Both the position numbers and the translations under genes were made by a program. A stretch of 29,596 nt of DNA, taken from positions 1 to 29,596 of the forward strand of contig DYEF01000090.1 in NCBI GenBank assembly GCA_020725805.1, read 5' to 3'. Below are positions 1-7,592 of the stretch, piece by piece. Source of the stretch: Bdellovibrio sp. (GTDB taxonomy: Bacteria > Myxococcota > SpSt-1050). Numbering within the stretch: the first letter of the stretch is position 1; each line of letters starts with the position of its first letter. Under the pieces are notes generated by a model. That model was not told where the DNA came from. It searched no databases and saw only the letters and a program-made list of their open reading frames with translations.

Positions 1-1
1 C

Positions 2-199
2 GGTATAAGCAGTATGGTCTATTATCCTGTTTTGCTTAGTAGTATGGCAGTATTTAAGGGGCGAATGAGGTGCTTGGAACTTAAAAATGCCGAACAGTTT
101 GCGAAGGAGGTAATAAGCCTGCCTGTAGGACCAACGCAGGAGAGAGAGACAACGCTCAGGATTGCATCCGGGCTCAAGAGGATATTGAGAGAGATATGA
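2..199 (+). CDS. DegT/DnrJ/EryC1-type sugar aminotransferase, 3' end only
   Basis: This is the last 65 codons of a gene that begins before the window. The reading frame is open from base 2. The tail fits the C-terminus of PLP-dependent nucleotide-sugar aminotransferases: a YPVLL segment (family YPxPLH-like), then a block ending in KEVISLPVGP, and a final helix (ETTLRIASGLKRIL) matching the family ending LPxxPxxxxxxxxxIxxxl. The active-site lysine and PLP-binding region lie upstream and are not visible, so the substrate cannot be told. Its stop codon overlaps the next start as ATGA (196-199), so it is probably translationally coupled to the 2-epimerase. Together they probably make an amino sugar for the surface glycan. 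An ATG at 14 lies inside the conserved domain and is not a real start. Confidence 0.75.
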   Translation, partial: GISSMVYYPVLLSSMAVFKGRMRCLELKNAEQFAKEVISLPVGPTQERETTLRIASGLKRILREI

Positions 200-1341
200 A
201 GTATAAGATTATTTCTGTTGTAGGTGCAAGGCCACAGTTTATAAAACTTGCCCCGATATATAAGGAGTTTGAGAAGTATAAGGATATCAGACATATTGTT
301 TTACATACAGGGCAGCACTATGACTTTCTGATGTCGGATGTCTTTTTTAAAAACTTTAATCTGCCCAAACCCGATATTAACTTAAATATCGGTTCCGGTT
401 CTCATCACATACAGACGGGGGAGATGATAAAGAGGATAGGAACCAAACTCGAAAGAATAAAGCCTGATATAGTAGTAATTTATGGTGATACAAATACAAC
501 GCTTGCGGGGGCAATTGCATCAGTCAAACTCAAAATCCCGATTGCACACATTGAAGCCGGACTCCGTTCTTTTATAAAATATATGCCGGAGGAGATTAAC
601 AGGGTTGTGGCAGACAGACTCTCCGATTTGCTCTTTGTCCCGTCAAAAAATGCAATTGTTAATCTTGCTAAAGAAGGGATTTCGAATGTAATAGCGAATT
701 CAGATGGTTTTAAGAGGGGCAATCCTCCGTATGTAATAGAATGTGGTGATCTGATGTATGATATTTTGAAGATTGTCTTAAAGAATGTTAAAGATGACGA
801 AAGGGATATACTTGGGAAGTACAATCTTGAGAGGAGAGGTTTCGCTCTTGCCACGGTTCACCGTGCAGAGAATACGGATAATGAGGAGAATCTCGAGAAT
901 ATTCTGGGTGCCCTTGATGAAATATCAGAGGATCTGAAGGTTATTCTTCCCTTGCATCCGCGGACAAGCGGAATCCTTCGGAAGAGCGGCAGACTGAAAA
1001 AATTCAGGAATATAACCATTATTAATCCCCTCTCCTACAATGAGATGCTGATTCTCGAGAAGAACAGCAGGGCGATATTTACTGATTCGGGCGGTGTTCA
1101 GAAGGAGGCGTTCTGGCTCAAAGTCCCCTGTATTACTATGAGAGATAAGACTGAGTGGGTCGAGACGGTAGAATCCGGCTTTAATATTCTTGCAGGTGCT
1201 GACAGAAAAAAGATTATAAGTGCGTTTAAAAAAACAGAAAAAAGATTTGAGCCGGATTCGGATAAAACCGGTGTGTATGGAAAAGGGGATGCCTCAGTCA
1301 GGATTGCAAAATTCATAAGAGATTTTTTGAGATGGCGATAA
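196..1341 (+). CDS. wecB: UDP-N-acetylglucosamine 2-epimerase (non-hydrolysing)
   Basis: This cytoplasmic enzyme interconverts UDP-GlcNAc and UDP-ManNAc. Its 381 residues match the usual family length of about 370-390. Visible motifs are GARPQFIKLAPI at 10-21, TGQHYD at 38-43, YGDTNTT with D98, HIEAGLRS with E120, PEEINR at 131-136, HRAEN with H222, PLHPRT, and the nucleotide-binding SGGVQKEAFWLKVPC block followed by TEWVETVESG. D98, E120, the PEE glutamate and H222 correspond to the acidic residues and histidine known to be important in WecB. The ATG overlaps the aminotransferase stop, and the 3' end overlaps the permease start by ten bases. The product probably feeds the polysaccharide exported by the next two genes. 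The family is secure. Relatives acting on modified UDP-sugars exist, so the exact sugar is less sure. Confidence 0.93.
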   Translation: MKYKIISVVGARPQFIKLAPIYKEFEKYKDIRHIVLHTGQHYDFLMSDVFFKNFNLPKPDINLNIGSGSHHIQTGEMIKRIGTKLERIKPDIVVIYGDTNTTLAGAIASVKLKIPIAHIEAGLRSFIKYMPEEINRVVADRLSDLLFVPSKNAIVNLAKEGISNVIANSDGFKRGNPPYVIECGDLMYDILKIVLKNVKDDERDILGKYNLERRGFALATVHRAENTDNEENLENILGALDEISEDLKVILPLHPRTSGILRKSGRLKKFRNITIINPLSYNEMLILEKNSRAIFTDSGGVQKEAFWLKVPCITMRDKTEWVETVESGFNILAGADRKKIISAFKKTEKRFEPDSDKTGVYGKGDASVRIAKFIRDFLRWR

Positions 1342-2138
1342 TCAGATTTTTTCTTGAGCCGTTTGAGCAGATTTTTACCCACAGAAGGCTGCTTGTAAAT
1401 ATTTCGTATAATGAAATACGAGGCAGAGTGGCCGGCTCTGCACTCGGTCTTGCGTGGCTGATATTGTATCCGCTTCTCCTGTTGTCTGCCTATGCCTTTG
1501 TTTATATATATGTTTTCAGTATAAGATTCCCGATCTTTACTACTAATGAGTATGTGGCGCTTATTTTCTGCGGGCTTATACCTTTTATCTCTTTTGCAGA
1601 TTCACTCGGAAATGGTATCGGTGCGGTAACCGGTAATGTAAATCTGATTAAAAACGTTATATTTCCGATAGAGCTGGTGCCGGTTAAGGTTGTATTCGTA
1701 AGCCAGATCACTCAGACAGTTGGTATCATTTTGCTGATAATTGCATCGGCCTTTTTTAAGAGGATTTCCTTCTTTTTGCTGATGCTTCCTGTTATATGGA
1801 TACTCCAGATTATTTTTACGATCGGAGTTGTGTGGATTATCTCTTCCCTCAATGTATTTCTTCGGGACCTGCAGCAGGTAATAAATGTCATCATACTTTT
1901 TCTTATGCTGGTCAGTCCCATTGCATATACACCAGAAATGGTACCTGAGGGGATGAGACCACTTTTGAAGATAAATCCGCTCTTCTATATCATTACAGGT
2001 ATTCAGGATTCGGTTATGGTAGGGAGACTGACAGAGCCATATCTTCTTCTTCTGTTTTTTATTATATCTGTCTCGTTCTTTGTTTTCGGGTACCACTTCT
2101 TCATTAGACTAAAAAGGGTATTTGCTGACAATGTCTGA
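1332..2138 (+). CDS. wzm: Polysaccharide ABC exporter, permease subunit (Wzm-like)
   Basis: This 268-residue integral membrane protein of the ABC-2 export family forms the channel for undecaprenyl-linked glycan. An amphipathic N-terminus (FFLEPFEQIFTHRRLLVN) is followed by the family hallmark of small and hydrophobic residues near RGRVAGSALGLAWLILYPLL. About six membrane segments are seen, near residues 35-60, 68-90, 110-140, 142-170, 182-200 and 232-255. The chain ends with a basic tail (IRLKRVFADNV). The length is typical for Wzm. The start overlaps the wecB stop region and the stop overlaps the Wzt start, the normal gene order for this heteromeric transporter. Similar permeases export capsules or teichoic acids, but the Wzt C-terminal domain next door favours an O-antigen-type system. 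Confidence 0.92.
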   Translation: MAIIRFFLEPFEQIFTHRRLLVNISYNEIRGRVAGSALGLAWLILYPLLLLSAYAFVYIYVFSIRFPIFTTNEYVALIFCGLIPFISFADSLGNGIGAVTGNVNLIKNVIFPIELVPVKVVFVSQITQTVGIILLIIASAFFKRISFFLLMLPVIWILQIIFTIGVVWIISSLNVFLRDLQQVINVIILFLMLVSPIAYTPEMVPEGMRPLLKINPLFYIITGIQDSVMVGRLTEPYLLLLFFIISVSFFVFGYHFFIRLKRVFADNV

Positions 2139-3969
2139 TATATCGATAAAGATTACACAGCTCGGTAAGGCCTACAGGTTGTACAATAAACAATCGGACA
2201 AGATACTTGACTCTCTCGGAATAAACAGACTTCTCTTTCTGAAGAAAAACTATTATCAGGAGTTCTGGGCATTAAGAGATATAAATATGATTGTTGAACG
2301 GGGAGAGAGGGTCGGACTTGTCGGCAGAAACGGTGCGGGTAAGAGTACATTGCTCAAAATTATCGCCGGCAATATTACGCCTACAACGGGTAAGGTCGTT
2401 ATTAATGGCAGGGTAGACGCACTTATGGAGCTTGGTACGGGCTTTCACCCCGAGTTTACCGGCAGGGAGAATATCAGGGCATCGCTCGGACTTTACGGGC
2501 TGACATACAGGGAGATCAAGAGACTTGAAGATGAGATAATCGATTTTGCAGAACTCGATGAGTTCATCGATTATCCGATTAAGACCTATTCGGCAGGTAT
2601 GTATACAAGACTTGCCTTTTCGGTCTCGACGATGCTCAGACCCGAGATACTGATTATAGATGAGATACTGAGTGCAGGGGATGCATACTTTGCCGGTAAG
2701 TGTATTGAGCGGATGAAGAGACTGACAGAGGAGAGCGGTGCAACTGTACTCTTTGTCTCCCACGATGTCTCATCTGTTCAGAAACTCTGTGAAAGGGCAA
2801 TATATCTCGAAAAGGGAAAGATAGTTGAGGATGGAGATACTCTTGAGGTGATAAAAAGATATACTGCTGTAATAAGGGAGATGGAGAATAACCGGTTACG
2901 TCTGAAGAGTCTCGGGCTTGTAAAGAAGGATGCACAGGTCATAAATACCGAGTACGGAAAGAATGTTCTGCTCTTTCACCTGATTGAGGAGAACTGGGGA
3001 ACGATAAAGGGTATGTATCCGTTTACGTCGATTGAATTCAGTATCGATGATAAATACAGTGATTGTATCGAGGTAGGCGGTGCGATGGATAATAATACAT
3101 CACACTCTGCATATCTCATTACCTCTCCGAGGTTTACTGACTGGAGTCTGCCTCAGAAAACAGGTGGATATACCACAAGGCTTGTGACCGATTGTGACGG
3201 GCTTTACAGACACGCTCCGTTCATATTCAGATTTCCGGAGCACATAACGGAATTTAATAAAGTTACTTTGAATTTGGGTTATGTAGATAATACGTCCGGC
3301 AGACTTTTTCTGGAAATCTATGATGGTGAAAGATATATCAGATTCGGGGAGATTCTGTTTACGGATTCCGGGAGACTGAAAACAGCAAAGTTTGAAATCA
3401 GTGATATCCTTAAGCAGTTTAAGTCGAAAAACAGTTCCTGTGATAGTACAGTTGATCAGGATAAAACCGCTGAAAGAAAGACTGAAAATCCGAATATCAT
3501 CTCAATAAAGGGTGATATATACGGAGAACTGCCTTCCCTTATCGAGGATATCAGAATTTATGATGCCGAAATGATTGAACGATATGTCTTTGTAACCAGA
3601 GAGAAGATGACGATCAGAATCAGTTACAATGCTTCGAAAAGGATAGAGAATCCGGTCTTCGTCGTTGCTGTATATGGTGCTGACGGATCAGTTGTGAATC
3701 AGGCAATAAGTTCGAAGGATAATATCAGGATAGAATCGATAGAAGGAAGCGGTTATGTCGATGTCATTTATGACCCGCTTATTATCGGTGAAGGTGATTA
3801 CTATATTTCGGCAGGTATCTTTAAGTCAGTTGACCTCTTCAGCAGAGGAGATAATCCCGCCTACTCAGTTCACGATAGGAGGTATTTACTCAAAGTTAGA
3901 CAGCCACATAATCTTAAAGTTCCACTTGGGATTGTAAATCAGGATATAAAGTGGGAGGTAAAGAAGTGA
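2131..3969 (+). CDS. wzt: Polysaccharide ABC exporter, ATPase subunit with extended C-terminal region (Wzt-like)
   Basis: This protein powers glycan export with Wzm. The ATPase domain occupies about residues 1-245: Walker A GRNGAGKST at 65-73, signature YSAGMYTR at 153-160, Walker B EILIIDE at 172-178, and switch histidine H211 in VSHD. Residues about 455-605 resemble the Wzt C-terminal carbohydrate-binding domain, with a DIRIYDAE entry and an IIGEGDYYISAGIF strand. In E. coli O9a Wzt this domain recognises the modified non-reducing end. A further beta-rich segment of about 155 residues (265-420) and a polar linker sit between them, making 612 residues where about 400-450 is usual. The start is ATG 2131. 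A TTG nine bases upstream is in frame, but the AAAAAGGG at 2111-2118 is better spaced for the ATG. The gene overlaps wzm by eight bases. Confidence 0.92.
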   Translation: MSDISIKITQLGKAYRLYNKQSDKILDSLGINRLLFLKKNYYQEFWALRDINMIVERGERVGLVGRNGAGKSTLLKIIAGNITPTTGKVVINGRVDALMELGTGFHPEFTGRENIRASLGLYGLTYREIKRLEDEIIDFAELDEFIDYPIKTYSAGMYTRLAFSVSTMLRPEILIIDEILSAGDAYFAGKCIERMKRLTEESGATVLFVSHDVSSVQKLCERAIYLEKGKIVEDGDTLEVIKRYTAVIREMENNRLRLKSLGLVKKDAQVINTEYGKNVLLFHLIEENWGTIKGMYPFTSIEFSIDDKYSDCIEVGGAMDNNTSHSAYLITSPRFTDWSLPQKTGGYTTRLVTDCDGLYRHAPFIFRFPEHITEFNKVTLNLGYVDNTSGRLFLEIYDGERYIRFGEILFTDSGRLKTAKFEISDILKQFKSKNSSCDSTVDQDKTAERKTENPNIISIKGDIYGELPSLIEDIRIYDAEMIERYVFVTREKMTIRISYNASKRIENPVFVVAVYGADGSVVNQAISSKDNIRIESIEGSGYVDVIYDPLIIGEGDYYISAGIFKSVDLFSRGDNPAYSVHDRRYLLKVRQPHNLKVPLGIVNQDIKWEVKK

Positions 3970-6900
3970 AATTCGAGAAGGAGTATTACGAGCAGTCCTC
4001 TCTCTGGGAACAGGGATTGCTTGATTACCAGATTGAGGTCATTGAAGAAATAAAGAGAATAATCCCTGAAGACGTAAAGACAGTTCTCGATGCGGGATGC
4101 GGAAATGGCGTTGTGTCGAACGGACTTGCAGGGAAATATGATATTACCGCTCTTGATATAAGCGAGACTGCCCTTAGATATGTAAAGGCATCTAAAAAGT
4201 TTATCGGTTCAATTGATAAGCTTCCTTTTGAAAGTAATTCGTTTGATCTTGTTATGGTAAATGATGTTCTGGAGCATCTGGACGATGAGACATTCGGTAA
4301 GGCACTGACAGAGATTGAGAGAGTTTCAAAAAAGTATATAATTGTTACCTCTCCGTTTCTTGAGAATCTGAAATTCAATTTTACGAAGTGTAAAAACTGT
4401 AAGAGAGAGTATCATATCAATCTTCACAAGAGAAGTTTTGCTTTTAATCAGATAAGGAATATATTTAAGGATTTTTCTCTGAAAAGTCTTACCTTCTGCG
4501 GGAGATTGTATCAGAGTACACATTCGGCTTTTACCGAAGAGAGACACAGGATTGAGCAGTTTGTAGGAGATCCGAAGGCAGTATGCCCGTTTTGTGGGTC
4601 GAAAGGGGGTTTTGAAACAGAGTCCGATAAATCTGTCCAAAGCAGAATTCTGGATGCAGAGGAATTTATTTTTTTGCAGAAGAACAGGGATTTATGGGAG
4701 AGAAGACCCGACAGACAGGAGTATGTAAGTCTGTATGAGAAGGGATATAAATCATCCGAGGATTCTGAAGTAAGTCCGGATCTCTCTTATGCAGGGATAT
4801 CCAAAACGAATGAAATTTTATTTTCAAGAGCACTAAGGGTTGAAGAGCTGAAACCGTTTAATCCTTATCCGCAGTATCAGGTTTTGTGCAGTAATTATGA
4901 ATATGAGCATAATTTTCTGAGATTTAAGAGCGAAACTATATCGGATATACTGAAATTTTCATTTCCTCATTTGATAAAGGATAGTGTCCTACTGAATATT
5001 GAACTGATTGCAAACAAAGAATCTGTAATTACGGTCAGTATCTATGATTCTCTTTTTGACAGATTTAGGTCATTAAAGGAATTAAATATTCTATCCGGTG
5101 AATCAATGATAAATCTGGAGGTTATTGATTCCTCTCTTCCGTCCAGATACGGGACACTCTTTCAGATATCCTTAAGAGGTGATATAAGTCTTAGAAAGAT
5201 ACGATTAAACGGAGTTGGTTCTGTATATGAGGTTGAAATATTAAAGACAGACGGGTATATAAAGAGAAGGTACAAAGGGATTGACCTCTCTTTGAAGACC
5301 GATCAGGAAGATATAAAACCGCTCTGGTTTTTTGATGATTTAGAGAATCTTGCTGATGGTATTCTTGTTAAGGATTTTTCTGAGAAGGAGTTTTATAAAT
5401 TAAATCAGAAAACTCTACATTTTATTATACCTTGTATTGAAAATTTGAGAGAAGAGCTTACAGAACTCAGTAAGAGTTTGTCGGAGCTTGAAAACCGGAG
5501 AGAAAAGTGTGAAGAGGCCTATCAGCAGTCGCTAAGGGAGATAAAGGCCTTGAATGATATGCTTTTGATAAAGGAGTCAGAGAGAAGAGATGCAGCGGCT
5601 CTGGCCGATAAATATTTTAAAGACCTTAAGAGCCTTGAAGAACGTTATACCGAACTTAATGACAAACTCAATGCAACTGAAGAATCGAGACAGAAGGCAG
5701 AAGAACTATATCAGGTTGCTCTCAAAGATATAAATGTGTTGAAGGGCCTTGTAGAGAGAAAGGAAGAAGAGAGAGTTAGTGTAGAGAAGATGTATCAGGA
5801 GTCGTTGGCTGAAAACCAAAGATTAATCAAACTTGTTGAGCAAAAAGAGATTCAGAGGGTAAAGGCTGAGGAGGTAGCAGGTAAGTATCTTGAAGATTTA
5901 AAGGTAATGGATAGAAGATATAGTGAATTGAATGATAAATTGAATCAGACAGAAGAATTCAGGCAGAAAGCGGAGAAGGCATATCAGGAGGCACTTGCAG
6001 AAATAAAGAGTCTTCATAATCTGCTCGAGCAGAAAGAAGAGCAGAGGAAAAAGGCAGAAGAGGTGGCCGGTAAGTATTTGGAAGATTTAAGGGTTCTTAA
6101 TACCAGATATCAGGAGATAAACAACAGATTAAATGAGACAGAGAAATTGAGGGCAAAAACTGAAAATATATATCAGGAATTACTGAAAGAATACAATATT
6201 TTCAAGGTAAATTATGATGAAAGCCTGAAAAGTGCCGATGAATTAAAAAGCAGAATAAATGTACTTGAAGATAAGTTAGGAAATTTAAATAGTGAATTTG
6301 AGAGAGTAAATAGCGAAAACAATTTGTTAATCAAGGAGAGGGAAGAATACAAAAGTTCTTATGAGATACTAAAAGGGAGAAAGGTCAGAAGGCTACTTGT
6401 CCTCTCTCATATGTTTCCCCACAGGGACCAGATGGTATTTGGTCCCTTCGTTCTGGATCAGGTAAAGGCACTTCTAAGGTATACTGATCTGGATGTCAGG
6501 GTGATTTCCTGCAGACCGTTCTGGATGAATACATATAATCCATTGAAACTCAAGGAGGCAAATCGTATTTACTGGGAAGAGATGAAGAAGGTAAGGTGGG
6601 AGGAGTGGGATGGTGTGAAGGTGATGTATCCTCCTTACAGAGTCGGGGGACCATTCAGATTTATCACGCACTGGCATACCTATTCACAGGCTGTAATGAG
6701 TGTAATAAACGATGTGTTAAGAGATTTCAGGTTTGATATGGTGCACGCACATACGGCATATATTGACGGAAATGCGGCAAAGCTTATTTATGAGAGATTC
6801 AGAATTCCATACATTATTACCGAACATATGGCGCCTTACTCCGAGTATGTAAGAAATCCGATAGTGCTCAGTAAATCAATTGAATCCAGCAGAAACGCTT

Positions 6901-7592
6901 TAAGGATTCTGTGCGTATCCCCGAAATTCAGAGATGAGATAGCATCCTTTATGCCTTCTGATGTAAGACAGAAACTTCTTGCTTACGGGAATGGTGTTTA
7001 TACAGATATGTTCTATCCTGTCTCAGAGAAAAATGGTCTCAGGACTCCTATAAAACTTTCATTTGTCGGTTCGCTTGATGAAAGAAAGAATCCGCTTTTG
7101 ATGCTTAAAGTATTTAAGAGGCTCAGGAGTGCGGGACTAAATGTGGTTCTCAATATTCTTGGCAAAGGTCCTTATCTGGATAAGATGAAGCATTTTGTAG
7201 CAGATAATAATCTGGCTGATTATGTCTTCTTCTCTCATTCGCTGCCATCGGAGGAATATGCAAAATTTTTCAGGGAGAAAACTGATATTCTTGTGCATCC
7301 GAGCAAATCAGAAGGGTTTGGAGTAGTTATAATTGAGGCACTATCCTGTGGTAAACCTGTGGTTACAACGAGGTGTGGTGGTCCGGAATATATCATTGAC
7401 GATGAGAGACTCGGGAGACTTGTTGATGTAGATGACGACGATGAACTATATGAAGCGATTGTAGATGTAATAGAAAATTATGAGTCTTTCGATCCTGTAT
7501 GGATGCACAACAATATTAAGGAAAGATTCGGATTCGAAAACTTTGCAAAGAGGCTCAGGGAGATGTACGAGGAGGCCTTAAAGGATCTATGA
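3966..7592 (+). CDS. Methyltransferase / coiled-coil / GT4 glycosyltransferase fusion
   Basis: A 1208-residue multidomain protein. Residues 1 to about 240 are a class I SAM-dependent methyltransferase: motif I VLDAGCGNG at 40-48, ALDIS as motif II, and LVMVNDVLEHL as the post-I motif. Two CxxC pairs (CKNC and CPFC), with a YHINLHKRSF segment after the first, suggest a zinc site. Residues about 245-490 look beta-rich and match nothing I know. Residues about 493-800 are a long charged coiled coil built of in-register repeats. Residues 804-1208 form a GT-B glycosyltransferase of GT4 type, with GSLDERKNPLLML, NILGKGPY and the donor-site block SEGFGVVIIEALSCGKPVV. The start is GTG 3966, overlapping the wzt stop as GTGA and preceded by GGAGG at 3953-3957. 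An in-frame GTG at 3951 overlaps that site. By analogy with WbdD I infer chain capping plus length control. Confidence 0.85.
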   Translation: MKFEKEYYEQSSLWEQGLLDYQIEVIEEIKRIIPEDVKTVLDAGCGNGVVSNGLAGKYDITALDISETALRYVKASKKFIGSIDKLPFESNSFDLVMVNDVLEHLDDETFGKALTEIERVSKKYIIVTSPFLENLKFNFTKCKNCKREYHINLHKRSFAFNQIRNIFKDFSLKSLTFCGRLYQSTHSAFTEERHRIEQFVGDPKAVCPFCGSKGGFETESDKSVQSRILDAEEFIFLQKNRDLWERRPDRQEYVSLYEKGYKSSEDSEVSPDLSYAGISKTNEILFSRALRVEELKPFNPYPQYQVLCSNYEYEHNFLRFKSETISDILKFSFPHLIKDSVLLNIELIANKESVITVSIYDSLFDRFRSLKELNILSGESMINLEVIDSSLPSRYGTLFQISLRGDISLRKIRLNGVGSVYEVEILKTDGYIKRRYKGIDLSLKTDQEDIKPLWFFDDLENLADGILVKDFSEKEFYKLNQKTLHFIIPCIENLREELTELSKSLSELENRREKCEEAYQQSLREIKALNDMLLIKESERRDAAALADKYFKDLKSLEERYTELNDKLNATEESRQKAEELYQVALKDINVLKGLVERKEEERVSVEKMYQESLAENQRLIKLVEQKEIQRVKAEEVAGKYLEDLKVMDRRYSELNDKLNQTEEFRQKAEKAYQEALAEIKSLHNLLEQKEEQRKKAEEVAGKYLEDLRVLNTRYQEINNRLNETEKLRAKTENIYQELLKEYNIFKVNYDESLKSADELKSRINVLEDKLGNLNSEFERVNSENNLLIKEREEYKSSYEILKGRKVRRLLVLSHMFPHRDQMVFGPFVLDQVKALLRYTDLDVRVISCRPFWMNTYNPLKLKEANRIYWEEMKKVRWEEWDGVKVMYPPYRVGGPFRFITHWHTYSQAVMSVINDVLRDFRFDMVHAHTAYIDGNAAKLIYERFRIPYIITEHMAPYSEYVRNPIVLSKSIESSRNALRILCVSPKFRDEIASFMPSDVRQKLLAYGNGVYTDMFYPVSEKNGLRTPIKLSFVGSLDERKNPLLMLKVFKRLRSAGLNVVLNILGKGPYLDKMKHFVADNNLADYVFFSHSLPSEEYAKFFREKTDILVHPSKSEGFGVVIIEALSCGKPVVTTRCGGPEYIIDDERLGRLVDVDDDDELYEAIVDVIENYESFDPVWMHNNIKERFGFENFAKRLREMYEEALKDL
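5493..6143 (+). repeat. In-register coiled-coil repeats of 63, 91 and 63 residues
   Basis: Inside the fusion gene, residues 510-572, 573-663 and 664-726 are copies of one unit. Its landmarks are RQKAExxYQ near the start, AEEVAGKYLEDL in the middle and RYxELNDKLNxTE at the end. The middle copy is 28 residues longer because the block running from KAEELYQ to KEEER is doubled. 63, 91 and 28 are all multiples of seven, so the heptad register is kept. A fourth, decayed copy begins at 6144 (LRAKTENIYQELLKE). The DNA copies are also visibly alike, for example around GGTAAGTAT in copies two and three, which points to fairly recent duplication. Confidence 0.85.

Noticed and set aside
14-199. A complete 61-residue gene starting at ATG 14
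   Set aside because: The frame is open back to base 2 and the sequence matches the C-terminal end of DegT-type aminotransferases, so this is the tail of a longer gene.
1602-2096. A 164-codon - strand frame opposite the permease gene
   Set aside because: Its composition is what antisense translation of a hydrophobic gene gives, and no domain or start site supports it.
5490-6150. The internal repeats as a tandem-repeat locus or mobile element
   Set aside because: They are in-frame protein repeats of a coiled coil inside one open gene, with no terminal inverted repeats or transposase.
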